Assembly (NCBI GenBank): GCA_003278425.1
Contig: QCFE01000004.1
Location: forward strand, 1-64,000
Direction: 5' to 3'
Source of the DNA: Prochlorococcus sp. AG-363-B11
Lineage (GTDB): Bacteria; Cyanobacteriota; Cyanobacteriia; PCC-6307; Cyanobiaceae
DNA length: 64,000 bases
The position numbers and the translations under genes were made by a program. The notes beneath the pieces are model-generated. The model searched no databases, had not been told where the DNA came from, and saw nothing but the letters and a program-made list of their open reading frames with translations. Below are positions 1 to 8,285 of this stretch, in pieces; the stretch's first letter is position 1, and each line of letters opens with the position of its first letter.

Positions 1-547
1 TGAGATCGCCTTCATCATCATTTGCCATCTCTTTAAGCTTCATCAAGCTATCAATCGAGAAGCTTGTTGCTGCATCAGTTGTTCCAGTAATTGAGACTGA
101 AGTCTGCGCAAAGAATGGAATCTTTTGAATCTGCTCGTTGCTATAGCTATTGATTGCTCCATAGCCAGCATCTGCAACAATGCTTTTGCCATCATTGATA
201 ATTAAATCTGAATAAACACTCCCATCTGCGCTGCTGTTTAAAAGAGGAACAAAACGTCCAGCAAATTCAGCTGATTTAATCACCACTCGATCTAAACGAT
301 CCTTTGGTTGATAAACCTGGTCACTAGGGCCAATACAAGCAATTGAATTTGGATCTTCAAAAACATTGCAAGCTGTTGGATGATTGATATTGCTTGGCTT
401 TTCGATATGGATCTCTGTATTACCATCAGATCCCTTTAATGATGTTGCTGCAACTCCATTACTCATTAAAGGTTCAGCCTGTACGGTAGAAAAACCTGAT
501 AAAGCAAGCAATGAGCTTAATGTAAGGATTCGCCTCTTTCTCTTCAT
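1..547 (-). CDS. Secreted protein, N-terminal part only
   Basis: The reading frame begins at an ATG at 547 and is still open at the window edge, so only about 182 residues are visible. Residues 1-24 form a signal peptide: a basic start (MKRKRR), a hydrophobic stretch and a cleavage-like VQA-EP. The mature part is Ser/Asn/Asp rich, with a possible disulphide pair in TACNV and IACIG. I recognise no domain. Its position at the end of a region full of adhesins and exported proteins suggests a cell-surface or periplasmic product. The function is unknown. Confidence 0.75.
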   Translation of the reverse strand, partial: MKRKRRILTLSSLLALSGFSTVQAEPLMSNGVAATSLKGSDGNTEIHIEKPSNINHPTACNVFEDPNSIACIGPSDQVYQPKDRLDRVVIKSAEFAGRFVPLLNSSADGSVYSDLIINDGKSIVADAGYGAINSYSNEQIQKIPFFAQTSVSITGTTDAATSFSIDSLMKLKEMANDDEGDL

Positions 548-753
548 TAAATTTCGAATTTTTAAAACCATCATCAATGATGAACTAAAACACCTAGAGA
601 ACCTAATTACACTAGACACAAATATCATTGACTTTTAGTTGCACTATCATTAATTTATTTCGTAATCTTCTTCGTGAATCTAAGAATCATTCTTGTCTTA
701 ATTTAAGAGATATGGGAAAAACAAGAACGTTAAAGCCATATATAAATAACCTT

Positions 754-831
754 TTAACCATGACAAATACATTTACCACCCTTCCAAGCTGAACATTTGT
801 TCTTTTTACATTTCTTCTTTTTATCTGGCAT
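754..831 (-). CDS. Candidate 25-residue Lys/Cys-rich peptide
   Basis: A short frame starts MPDKKKKCKKNKC and ends KCICHG. It has four cysteines and a terminal His-Gly in 25 residues, and about a third of the residues are lysine. Cysteines arranged as C-x4-C and C-x-C-H could bind a metal ion or nucleic acid. No obvious ribosome binding site was identified. It is the only open frame of note between the genes on either side. Reality rests on composition only; conservation in related strains would decide. Confidence 0.4.
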   Translation of the reverse strand: MPDKKKKCKKNKCSAWKGGKCICHG

Positions 832-864
832 CAATTAAAGGAATAGACAATTATTTAATAGTTA

Positions 865-1251
865 TTAAACCCTACTGTAACCAAGTTTACTTTCAAAGAT
901 TTTCAATGGCAATCCAGTTGCTTCCATAGCAGCTTTACACTTATCTCCAACAGTTCCATAAACCTCCACAGTGAAATTATCTCCAAGTTCTGAATGACCT
1001 TGTAAATATTCTCCTACAGGTGGGTTTGCTAAATGAGTAAGAAAAGCCTCGTCATTTTTATAAACTTCAGACCAAACAAAACATAGATGGTTCTCAGGAT
1101 CTTGATCAAAAGTATGGTGCAACATTCCTGGTTCTGAATCCTCGACTGCTTTATCAGTTTTAGAGGCGAGTAATAAATATTCCTGTACTTTATCTGGCTT
1201 AACTTGAATACGAGCAAGAAGGATGAAGGGTGTCTCAGCTCCGAATAACAT
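865..1251 (-). CDS. Antibiotic biosynthesis monooxygenase (ABM) domain protein
   Basis: This 128-residue protein has the ABM/dimeric alpha-beta barrel pattern: an early strand FILLARIQVKPDK, a helix with YLLLASKTDKAVEDSEPG, then FDQDPENHLCFVWSEVYKNDEAFLTHL. The family includes small cofactor-free monooxygenases and stress proteins acting on quinones or reactive carbonyls. The substrate cannot be told from sequence. No signal peptide is seen, so it is probably cytosolic. It stands alone, with no operon partner. Confidence 0.75.
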   Translation of the reverse strand: MLFGAETPFILLARIQVKPDKVQEYLLLASKTDKAVEDSEPGMLHHTFDQDPENHLCFVWSEVYKNDEAFLTHLANPPVGEYLQGHSELGDNFTVEVYGTVGDKCKAAMEATGLPLKIFESKLGYSRV

Positions 1252-1390
1252 TAATTTATTTCAGTTAAAACAAACATTACTTATTTCTTTTAAAGTTTCT
1301 GTACCGGAAGGCCATGTGTCAGCAAGATCAATTATTAGTTAGGCAGTTAATTAGAAATCAGATAATCTCACAAAGATTTTCAAAATTCAA

Positions 1391-1771
1391 ATGAAAAAAA
1401 CTGCGATTGTGGGAATTGCAGCAGCGGCCATAGGATTTGTTGTAGGTTCACAACTTCCTAAAACTGGCACTGCAGGATATGTAGTGATTACTGGCACCAC
1501 AAAAAATAGAGAAGCAGCTAAAGAATATTTTCAAAACATCAATCAAGTCACTAAAGAATGTGGTTTGACAACCTTAGTTCTAGATAGAAATACAGATATA
1601 CGGGAAGGCAATAAAAAAGGCGATGGTGGTCCTCTAACTGTTATTGCTAGACATCCAAAAGGTAAGGATGCAGTAATTAAATGCTATGAATCTGATCAAT
1701 ATCAAAGGATAAAAGCAATTCGAGCTCCTTATACTAATTGGAATTTTCGCATTACAGAAGGAAAGCAATAG
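1391..1771 (+). CDS. DUF1330-like protein with N-terminal membrane anchor
   Basis: Residues 1-24 form a hydrophobic Ala/Gly-rich segment after MKKT, either a signal anchor or an uncleaved signal. The rest resembles the DUF1330 ferredoxin-like fold: a strand GYVVITGTT, a helix REAAKEYFQNINQVTKECG, and a late YESDQYQRIKAIRAPYTNWNFRITEG that matches the family's typical Y-x-S-x-EYQ...R end. The biochemical role of the family is unknown. Two cysteines lie in the mature domain. It is a single gene with free flanks. Confidence 0.65.
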   Translation: MKKTAIVGIAAAAIGFVVGSQLPKTGTAGYVVITGTTKNREAAKEYFQNINQVTKECGLTTLVLDRNTDIREGNKKGDGGPLTVIARHPKGKDAVIKCYESDQYQRIKAIRAPYTNWNFRITEGKQ

Positions 1772-1843
1772 AGACAAAAGAAGGCTGATTGCCCCCCTAA
1801 AAGATCCTCTCTCAACCTTCTTTATTTAAGCAAGAAACATTGA

Positions 1844-2278
1844 TTATTCTGTAAGAACAGTTGTTTCTCTGCCTTTAACACCTGCTGAGGAAACAAAAAC
1901 CACCATATCTTCATCACCATTATTTTGACAGTAATGAACAGTGTCCTGGGATGAAGCGAAGCTTTCACCAGTCCCTACTGTCAAAGATTTTCCGTCACTA
2001 GTCTCACAATAAAGGGTTCCTTTTTGTACATAAATAATTCCAGGCTGAGGATGTAAGTGAAGAGGTGTTTTAAAACCAGGTTGAGCAGTTATTTTTTCGA
2101 GTTTCATTTCTGCTTGCCCTATTGGATACTTAAAAGAATCTCCATTCCAAGATTTAGTTGCAGAAATAAGAGTTTCTACTACCACAGGTTTAAGGAATGT
2201 TTGCTTCTTTGAACTACTACAAGCAACTATTGGTATAGAAATACCAGCTGTTAGTAAAAAAAGTAAAAAACGGGGCAT
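1844..2278 (-). CDS. Cupin-domain lipoprotein
   Basis: The N-terminus is a lipoprotein signal ending IPIVACSSS, so Cys20 should be lipidated and the protein membrane-bound in the periplasm. The body is a single cupin barrel: TPLHLHPQPGIIYVQKGTLYCE gives the two histidines and glycine turn of motif 1, and DTVHYCQNNGDEDMVVFV gives the late histidine of motif 2. Small cupins of this kind bind a metal or a small ligand. No substrate can be assigned. It is monocistronic. Confidence 0.7.
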   Translation of the reverse strand: MPRFLLFLLTAGISIPIVACSSSKKQTFLKPVVVETLISATKSWNGDSFKYPIGQAEMKLEKITAQPGFKTPLHLHPQPGIIYVQKGTLYCETSDGKSLTVGTGESFASSQDTVHYCQNNGDEDMVVFVSSAGVKGRETTVLTE

Positions 2279-2325
2279 AAAGCTTTATAAGTACCAGCAA
2301 GTTATAGCTGATCTAGCTCCATTAA

Positions 2326-2442
2326 ACATCGCTAAAGTCTCAACTTAGACAAGGAGATCTGAAAGGTGCTTGTTCTGATTGGAGAAAAGCATTATCTTTT
2401 ATACTTGAAGTTACTAAACTCTTGAAGAAGCATTACCAATAG
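2326..2442 (+). pseudogene. Relic of a TPR-protein C-terminus
   Basis: The frame contains GDLKGACSDWRKALSF, followed by about 20 further residues and a stop. It closely matches the last repeat of the intact TPR gene at 31115-31783 (GEMKGACSDWRKASSF). There is no start codon or upstream TPR sequence, so this is a fragment of a lost paralogue. Confidence 0.7.
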
Positions 2443-2476
2443 TTCAACCTAAAGCAACTATTTCAAGGTAAGAAAA

Positions 2477-2821
2477 CTATTTGGAACTGTTCCAGATCCA
2501 GCAGCTTCGTAAACTTATTGGTAGACAATTCATTCTTACACTAATAAGTCCTGGCTTTGATTGAAGCTGAGGTTCTGACTTTGGTTGAGGTTCTAACTTT
2601 GGTTGAGGTTCTGACTTTGGTTGAGGTTCTGACTTTGGTTGAGGTTCTGACTTTGGTTGAGGTTCTGGCTTTGGTTGAGGCTTTACTACCTCTTTTTTGA
2701 TTTTTAAATTAGGGATTACTTCTACTACTTCACTCGACTTGTCACCAGAACAACCTGCAATAGTTAGAGTAGAAAGAAGTATAAAAATCACTGTAAAAGA
2801 ATTCCTTTTAATATTCTTCAT
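2477..2821 (-). CDS. Lipoprotein with proline-rich PQPKSE repeats
   Basis: Residues 1-24 form a lipoprotein signal (TLTIAGCSGDKS, lipidation at Cys24). Residues about 48-90 are a tandem run of the hexapeptide PQPKSE and variants (PQPKPE, PQPKLE), a stiff spacer like those of TonB or wall-spanning lipoproteins. The last 25 residues are unrelated and Cys/Trp-containing, with no recognisable fold, so the original C-terminal domain may have been lost by frameshift or deletion. It is probably an envelope protein, perhaps decaying. Confidence 0.55.
   Translation of the reverse strand: MKNIKRNSFTVIFILLSTLTIAGCSGDKSSEVVEVIPNLKIKKEVVKPQPKPEPQPKSEPQPKSEPQPKSEPQPKLEPQPKSEPQLQSKPGLISVRMNCLPISLRSCWIWNSSK
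2571..2682 (-). repeat. 18-bp coding tandem repeat
   Basis: About six near-identical 18-base units encode the PQPKSE hexapeptides of the lipoprotein. One unit differs (Ser codon to Leu). Copy number is likely to vary between strains. Confidence 0.85.
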
Positions 2822-3127
2822 CTTGAGTGTTTTAGAAGTTGATTTAGAACAATTTAGCAGCTGCTCCCTAAAACAAAAATTACAGCAATAAGTAGTAAAG
2901 ATCCTGAAATGCGACCTGCCGTAAAAGTAATAGGAGTAGAAGTAATAAAGAGAAGAGCCTCGACTAATTTCTTTATAATCCCTTGCCTCTGTTTAATTAC
3001 ACAATATAATTCATAATTGCTGATGGCAAAACATGAGACAGGAAAACTAGGCTCTGATTCCAGCAAGCGGGAGCTCACTATTACACCAAAAGTCTTCAAG
3101 AGACTAGTCAGATAAACTAGGTGAATT
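2822..3127. other. Gap with no supported gene
   Basis: Only a minus-strand open frame overlapping the start of the metallopeptidase is present, and I do not believe it. The stretch around 3045-3075 (GAAAACTAGGCTCTGAT and following) resembles bases 38625-38660 beside a pseudogene, so it is probably old repeat material. Confidence 0.4.
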
Positions 3128-4273
3128 ATGAAATGCCTGCTGCTACTCCTATATTTGATAATTAGCTTGGATGCTTTAAGTGCCGAAGAAATCAACCAAG
3201 TAGCGCATAGGAAATGCAAATTTAGAAGTGGGAATGATTACAAAGACTGCTACCGTTATTATTCTCGGGTTTACCCAATAAGAGAGAGCAATCCTGTTCC
3301 TTCTAGTTCTAAACAACAATCTTTAATAGGAAATCTCCAGGAGTATGGAGAGCCAAGTAGTGCTATTGCCGATGAAAACTTTTTAAGACTTCATTTCAAA
3401 TTAATGTATGCTTACTGGGTTAAGCATGCGCAAAAGCGAGGATCCAATTTACCTATCCCGATCTTACGCTTAGACGATGGATATCTTTTGGGATGTGGTA
3501 AAAGGCCAGTTTCTAAATCCCCTAACATTTATTGTCCTGAGTCTAATGAAATCACTCTTGATGCACGACCATTAATTAAGGGTTTTAGCGATAGATCAAA
3601 CCTTAATCTGAATTATCTAAGTGTAGCAATTTTATCTCATGAGTTTGGACATCATGTTAATCAACATATTGGTAGAGAAAAGTATCTTGGGAATGAAGAA
3701 GATGAAGCTGATTGGAAAGCTGGCAAGTACTTAGCATATGTAATCTCTAACAAGCTAATGCCTTTAGAAGGCTTAACTACTGGTGCAAACCTTTTTTTTA
3801 GTGTTGGAGATTTCCATTTACAATCAAAGCATGGAAACCCAAAGGGTAGGTTTAAAGCTTTTATGAAAGGCTTCAATGATGAATCTATGGGTATAGGTAG
3901 TTTTGCTGGAGAATGGCTGCAAGATACTAATGAGACCTTTTCCAGAAGAGTTCATAAAAGCTACAGACTTAATACTGAGAAATTATATTTTGATGTTTAT
4001 AGATTTGAAATCGACAGGAGTAGGCAAATCACTGGAAATATTTTTGCAGGTGTCATTGGTGTGCTGAGCTGTTCACAAGGCAATAAAGAAGACTGTGCCC
4101 AATCACTACTTATTCAGGGCAAAGCCAAGCCTGAAGGTTGGTTCAAAAAGCAGAAAATGGTCATTCACTGTAAAAGCAACACCTTTGATATTGAGGGAGA
4201 CGAATTTGAGAGTCAATCAATAAATTCAGATCGAAAGGGGCAAGCTCAATATCTATCTCAAAGAAATTGCTAG
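3128..4273 (+). CDS. Secreted neutral zinc metallopeptidase-like protein
   Basis: Residues 1-19 form a signal peptide ending LSA-EE. The catalytic signature HEFGHH lies near residue 172, and a third ligand region EEDEADWKAG follows about 20 residues later. This is the HExxH plus ExxAD arrangement of the putative neutral zinc metallopeptidase family. A TLDARPLIKGF segment precedes the helix. The C-terminal 80 residues carry several cysteines (LSCSQGNKEDCAQ, IHCKSN, RNC) that may form disulphides. The protein probably acts in the periplasm or outside the cell. The substrate is unknown, and lemA follows about 310 bases downstream in the same direction. Confidence 0.8.
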   Translation: MKCLLLLLYLIISLDALSAEEINQVAHRKCKFRSGNDYKDCYRYYSRVYPIRESNPVPSSSKQQSLIGNLQEYGEPSSAIADENFLRLHFKLMYAYWVKHAQKRGSNLPIPILRLDDGYLLGCGKRPVSKSPNIYCPESNEITLDARPLIKGFSDRSNLNLNYLSVAILSHEFGHHVNQHIGREKYLGNEEDEADWKAGKYLAYVISNKLMPLEGLTTGANLFFSVGDFHLQSKHGNPKGRFKAFMKGFNDESMGIGSFAGEWLQDTNETFSRRVHKSYRLNTEKLYFDVYRFEIDRSRQITGNIFAGVIGVLSCSQGNKEDCAQSLLIQGKAKPEGWFKKQKMVIHCKSNTFDIEGDEFESQSINSDRKGQAQYLSQRNC

Positions 4274-4295
4274 AGACCTACCTCACTTCTGCCTC

Positions 4296-4366
4296 ACAAT
4301 GGCTAATGAACGATAAGTATAAAGTCATAGCAAGGGATTAGAAGGAAGTCGAAAATCCTGTTCAAA
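4296..4366 (+). repeat. Repeat family A, degenerate copy 1
   Basis: The core TGGCTAATGAA is recognisable, followed by an AAGGGATTAGAAGG right half. The inverted ends are worn. It is assigned by likeness to the clearer copies at 21350-21500 and 32169-32360. Confidence 0.5.
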
Positions 4367-4530
4367 CTTTACCCTAAACCCGCAAACCTTACTGATGCGT
4401 TGAATAAAATGTCCAAGGTAAGATCACTAAATTAAAGAAATAACCGCAAAGATTTCAATACCATTCCAATTAAAGCTAATTATGTAAAAATTTAACTATT
4501 TCAAAAAGAATTTATCTTTATTTTAGATTG
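4361..4530 (+). repeat. Repeat D upstream of lemA
   Basis: This segment (AAACCCGCAAAC, GCGTTGAATAAAA, AAAGAAATAACCGC and so on) aligns with 23205-23380, which lies upstream of the DUF3137 gene. It may carry a shared promoter. Confidence 0.65.
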
Positions 4531-4587
4531 GAAATGTTATTAGTTTTTTTAGCCTTTCACCTATTACCCTAATTCGCATTTTTAAAC

Positions 4588-5145
4588 ATGCTTTTCTTCC
4601 TAATCACCTTAACTGTCTTATTTTTTATATTTTTAAGCTTATATAATCAATTGGTTGCTAAAAAAAATCAAGTTCTAAATGCTTATGCCGGTATAGATGT
4701 GCAGTTTAAGAAGCGCTTTGACCTGATACCAAATCTTGTTTCTACTGTTAAGCAGTATATGAAGTATGAATCTGAAACACTTAATCAGTTAACATCTTTA
4801 AGGGTTGAGGCTCAGAGCAACAGGATAGGGAGTAGAGCTCGAATAGAAATTGAGAATGAGGTTTCACAAGCTATGGGTTCAATTATGGCATCCGTAGAAA
4901 ATTACCCAGAGCTCAAAGCTAGCGAGAATTTTTTACAACTTCAAAGATCTTTCAATGAAATAGAGGCCCAATTATCAGCAGCAAGAAGAACTTTTAATGC
5001 TTCAACAACAGAATATAATGATGCCATAGAAATGTTCCCTACCAATATATTAGCTAATTTTATGAATTATAAACAAAGGCCACTTTTTGAGATCGCAAAT
5101 ACTGAGAGACAAGTTCCCAATGCACAGGAGCTGTTTGATAATTAA
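4588..5145 (+). CDS. lemA: LemA family protein
   Basis: One N-terminal membrane helix (residues 1-20) is followed by the family hallmark: LVAKKNQVLNAYAGIDVQFKKRFDLIPNLVSTVKQY, then a long alpha-helical bundle with YPELKASENFLQLQRSFNEIEAQLSAARRTFN. The length (185) is typical. LemA proteins are membrane-anchored helical proteins of unsettled function, often encoded beside a DUF3137 gene. Here the DUF3137 gene lies 18 kb away but shares upstream repeat D. Confidence 0.92.
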   Translation: MLFFLITLTVLFFIFLSLYNQLVAKKNQVLNAYAGIDVQFKKRFDLIPNLVSTVKQYMKYESETLNQLTSLRVEAQSNRIGSRARIEIENEVSQAMGSIMASVENYPELKASENFLQLQRSFNEIEAQLSAARRTFNASTTEYNDAIEMFPTNILANFMNYKQRPLFEIANTERQVPNAQELFDN

Positions 5146-5364
5146 TTTTTTCTGTTGATAGCATTGACAAACCCTTTGGCAACAAAAGATTCCTTACATT
5201 GCAATGATGCCTCTATAAGTAATCATTTTTAAAAGTAAGGATTCTTATAAATGTAAAAAGGTCCTAAACAACGTAAGAAATATGCCATTCTCCTCAATAT
5301 TTACCTAGACGATCTAGTAACAATAAAAAAGCTGCCTACTCTCTATATAAAACACATAATTTCA

Positions 5365-6417
5365 ATGCGACATTTTTCTTCTATTCTCACTAGTGCAGTT
5401 TTATTAATAGGTGGAACCTTTGTAAAAGCAGATATCATCATACCTGCTGGAACAACAATACAAGGTGTAGATACTGGTGATGTTGACAACCCAGGTTTTG
5501 GAATCTCGGTAAATCAATCAACAAATATTTTTACATTTACTAAAGCGGTTAATTGCGCAGATATTACTACTTTTTCAACAACATCTAGTGAGGCTGGCGA
5601 TGCACTTACAACTGCATGTAATAAACAAGCGGGATCATATCTGGGGGAAAATAATGATGGTTCAGTAAATCTTGGAAAAGGGAATTCGACAATTACTCTT
5701 GATTCAGAAGGGATCTCTCAAGATGGTAAAAACCTTATCAAGCAAAAATCAAATGGTGAGCTACATATTGGTGAAAACTCTTGGATTACGAAAGAAGAGG
5801 ATGGGGTCCAGAAAGTCTACGCAAAAGATGCTGTAGGCAATCCAATCCCTATTGACTACACAAATGGAACAAAATTATTGATCAATGGTAGAGACGTCGA
5901 ACAAGCTATAGATAATGTTGGTGCGTTAAGTGCTGCCTTAACAGGATTACCTACTGTTCCACAAGATTCACCAATGGCTTGCGGCATAGGTACTGGAACA
6001 CATAGCAATAACTTTGCATTCTCTGGTGGTTGCGCCTCTCGAATAAATGAAAAACTAGCATTTAACGTTGCTGCTTCTTTCGTTCCAGGTCAGCAGTATC
6101 AAGGCAACTTTGATAGCTCTTGGTCTGGTCGTGCTGGCTTTGTGTTCAAGCTAGGGAAAGTAAATAAGCCAAGTTTGATCAGCATGAATGACAAGAAAGC
6201 AATTAAGTCATCTAACAAAGAGTTGAAAGAAATTGTACAAAAGCAGAGCAAGCAAATAGCTATGCAAAATGAGCAGATAGCTATGCAGAACGCACGTTTA
6301 GAGAAACTGGAAAGGATTGCACTCGCCAATCAAAGTGACCAACAAACGGTAACCTCTTTCTTGAATCTTTCCAATCTCTTCTCAACGATGAGAAGCCTCC
6401 TGATTTCTAGTAATTAA
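5365..6417 (+). CDS. YadA-like trimeric autotransporter adhesin, paralogue 1
   Basis: A signal peptide (residues 1-22, ending VKA-D) leads to a variable passenger (about 23-125). A conserved stalk with GELHIGENSWITKEEDG and LLINGRDVEQAIDNVG follows. A segment resembling the YadA membrane anchor (residues about 187-263) has VGALSAALTGLPTVPQ, a GIGTGTHSNNFAFSGG strand pair and GRAGFVFKLG. Unusually, the chain continues past the anchor into a coiled coil (about 275-320, with repeated QIAMQN) and ends with NLFSTMRSLLISSN. YadA proteins normally stop at the barrel. The product is likely an outer-membrane surface fibre. The anchor segment is almost identical to that of the gene at 13953. Confidence 0.75.
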   Translation: MRHFSSILTSAVLLIGGTFVKADIIIPAGTTIQGVDTGDVDNPGFGISVNQSTNIFTFTKAVNCADITTFSTTSSEAGDALTTACNKQAGSYLGENNDGSVNLGKGNSTITLDSEGISQDGKNLIKQKSNGELHIGENSWITKEEDGVQKVYAKDAVGNPIPIDYTNGTKLLINGRDVEQAIDNVGALSAALTGLPTVPQDSPMACGIGTGTHSNNFAFSGGCASRINEKLAFNVAASFVPGQQYQGNFDSSWSGRAGFVFKLGKVNKPSLISMNDKKAIKSSNKELKEIVQKQSKQIAMQNEQIAMQNARLEKLERIALANQSDQQTVTSFLNLSNLFSTMRSLLISSN

Positions 6418-6439
6418 TTAGCTCTAATAATAGACCAGG

Positions 6440-6619
6440 TGTTTTTTTAATATCAGAATGAGTCAAAGCTGGCCAAGATTACACATTAGATCTATTCCCA
6501 ATTTCAGCAATGCATCTGGGACTTCAGCATGCTTTAACGCGGGAACTGATTCTACCTCTATAGGTTCATTTAAAACAAACCCTGCTCAGCCTCTTAGTTT
6601 TATCCTGATAACAGAATGA
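6440..6619 (+). pseudogene. Relic of a pilin-like gene (C-terminal half)
   Basis: The frame FFNIRMSQSWPRLHIRSIP...FSNASGTSACFNAGTDS matches the pilin-like protein at 26552-27187 in the same order. It lacks any start or N-terminal helix and ends in a divergent tail. It is a truncated duplicate. Confidence 0.8.
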
Positions 6620-6633
6620 CAATGATTATCATT
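6615..6633 (+). promoter_or_regulatory. Fur/Zur-type box
   Basis: AATGACAATGATTATCATT is a 9-1-9 inverted repeat with one mismatch, centred at 6624. It fits the Fur-family (Zur/Fur) consensus. It sits about 25 bases before the ATG of a CobW-like gene, a class often repressed by Zur, so zinc control is the best guess. Iron control through Fur cannot be excluded. Confidence 0.7.
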
Positions 6634-6657
6634 CCACTCCGCTGCTAATCTCATGAA

Positions 6658-7464
6658 ATGTTTACCATTGTCCAAAAGATGGGGCAAAAATGGTTAATTT
6701 CAGGTTCACCAGGGTGTGGGAAGACCACCTGGATCCTTAACACAATCAAAGAGAATCAAGGAGCTTATGGATATTTACGTCTCACTGAGAAGTCTAATAA
6801 CGGTCAAGAAAAGTTACCTGAATCTCTAATTGATTACACATTCTTAAAAGATCAGGCTCCTCACCTACAAGACTTGTCTGATTGTCCAGATACCTCAATT
6901 TCAAAGTACAAAGACTTACTAATTTTAATTGAGCTTTCACAATCCCAATCGCCTGAAGAATTAGAAGCAGTCGGGAAAAATCCATACGTCAATAGTCAAC
7001 TCGAGGCCTTAAATCTGCAGCTTGATAGGCACCTACACTTTGGTCGAGACTCAGAATTACCAAATAATGACACATTGGTTTTCAAAGAGCTTGCATCTTG
7101 GAGCCTCAATCTTGCCAAAAGTGTCTGGGATCCACAAAGTCTGAATACCTTTTGGTTTGAGCTCGTGAATGGAGCCTATGGAGATGTCTATAGAGCAAAG
7201 GGTCTCATGAACTTGCCCGATGGGAAGTCTATTTTCTTTAACTGGATTATGAGCCAAAAAGGGTCACAGTTTCTTCCACTAAAAACGGTTTCTCCCCCTC
7301 ATGGTAGACCCAAACGACCATCAGGGCTTGTTATTCAAGGAAAAGGACTTGATTGCAAAAACATTCAGTCAACGATCAATCTCTGCCTGCTAAATGATGC
7401 CTTACTCGAAATGCATCAAATGACTCTAAGAGATCGACAATCAGAAGCCCTTCGCACAAACTAA
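6658..7464 (+). CDS. CobW/COG0523-like P-loop GTPase, divergent
   Basis: A Walker A motif GSPGCGKTTW lies at residues 16-25. Towards the C-terminus, GDVYRAKGLMNLPDGKSIFFNWI is the typical CobW C-terminal strand motif. The zinc-binding CxCC motif of canonical members is missing, and at 268 residues the protein is shorter than most. COG0523 proteins are GTPase metal chaperones that act under zinc or cobalt limitation. The Fur/Zur-type box just upstream supports a zinc role. The next gene starts 5 bases downstream, so the two are almost certainly cotranscribed. Confidence 0.7.
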   Translation: MFTIVQKMGQKWLISGSPGCGKTTWILNTIKENQGAYGYLRLTEKSNNGQEKLPESLIDYTFLKDQAPHLQDLSDCPDTSISKYKDLLILIELSQSQSPEELEAVGKNPYVNSQLEALNLQLDRHLHFGRDSELPNNDTLVFKELASWSLNLAKSVWDPQSLNTFWFELVNGAYGDVYRAKGLMNLPDGKSIFFNWIMSQKGSQFLPLKTVSPPHGRPKRPSGLVIQGKGLDCKNIQSTINLCLLNDALLEMHQMTLRDRQSEALRTN

Positions 7465-7469
7465 TCATC

Positions 7470-8285
7470 ATGAAACATGCAGTTATCTCATGTCTACATG
7501 CCAATCTAGCTGCTGTAAAAGCAGTACTTAAAGACATTGATCAAAAAGGAATTAGCGATATTACCTGTCTTGGTGATCTAGTAGGGTATGGACCACAACC
7601 GAATGAAGTAGTAGATCTAATACGAGAACGTGCTATTGCTAGCTGTCAAGGGTGCTGGGATGAAGATATTATTGAGGGTCTTAATGCATGCGAATGCAGC
7701 TACCCATCTCAACTAGCGGAAAAGCGTGGACATCTAGCTCATGAGTGGACAGCAGAACAATTAACAGATATCAACAAAGATTTTCTAGCAAGTTTGCCAA
7801 CATCAATACGTAGAGATCGCATCCTGTTTGTTCATGGCAGTCCCAATAGCCAACATGAGTATCTTCTACCTGATATGAATGCATTTGCAGCACTTGAAAG
7901 AGTTGACAAAGCCGGAGCTGATACTTTGTTTTGCGGACATACTCATCAACCTTATGTACGTGAACTAAAAAATGGATCAATTCGAGTACGGCTACAAAAC
8001 ACGTCTAATAACAATGCAGAAGAAAAAGAAATAAACTTACCGATGCGAAAAATCGTCAATGCAGGATCAGTCGGCGAACCTCGTCATGGCAGTACTAATG
8101 CCACCTATGTAATCCATGATGATGTTACTGGAGAAGTTGAGATCAAAGAGGTTGCCTATGACATTGAACTAACATGCCAAGCCATTATTGATGCCGGGCT
8201 ACCACGAATTTTCGCATGGAGGCTGAGTCATGGCTTTGAATTTGCTGAACAAGCCGAAGATGCTAGTCATGTTTGTGAACGATGA
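7470..8285 (+). CDS. Calcineurin-like metallophosphoesterase with altered metal ligands
   Basis: The YfcE/diadenosine-tetraphosphatase-like fold is clear: SCLHANLAAV (usual SDxHxN), CLGDLVGYGPQPNEV, GCWDED (usual GNxD/E), FVHGSPNS and CGHTHQPY, with NAGSVGEPR near the end. In the first motif the metal-binding Asp is Cys, and in the third the Asn is Cys. The other ligands (Asp, three His) are kept. Either a different metal is used or activity has changed. It lies in an apparent operon with the CobW-like gene, and its last four bases overlap the next start (ATGA). Confidence 0.8.
   Translation: MKHAVISCLHANLAAVKAVLKDIDQKGISDITCLGDLVGYGPQPNEVVDLIRERAIASCQGCWDEDIIEGLNACECSYPSQLAEKRGHLAHEWTAEQLTDINKDFLASLPTSIRRDRILFVHGSPNSQHEYLLPDMNAFAALERVDKAGADTLFCGHTHQPYVRELKNGSIRVRLQNTSNNNAEEKEINLPMRKIVNAGSVGEPRHGSTNATYVIHDDVTGEVEIKEVAYDIELTCQAIIDAGLPRIFAWRLSHGFEFAEQAEDASHVCER

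Noticed and set aside
384..638. Plus-strand 84-residue frame
   Set aside because: It is antisense to the secreted protein whose signal peptide is clear on the minus strand.
2571..2682. Possible CRISPR array
   Set aside because: The 18-base units are contiguous with no spacers and encode PQPKSE repeats. No CRISPR array or cas gene was seen anywhere.
2854..3219. Minus-strand 121-residue open frame
   Set aside because: It overlaps the signal peptide and start of the better-supported metallopeptidase and has no family likeness.
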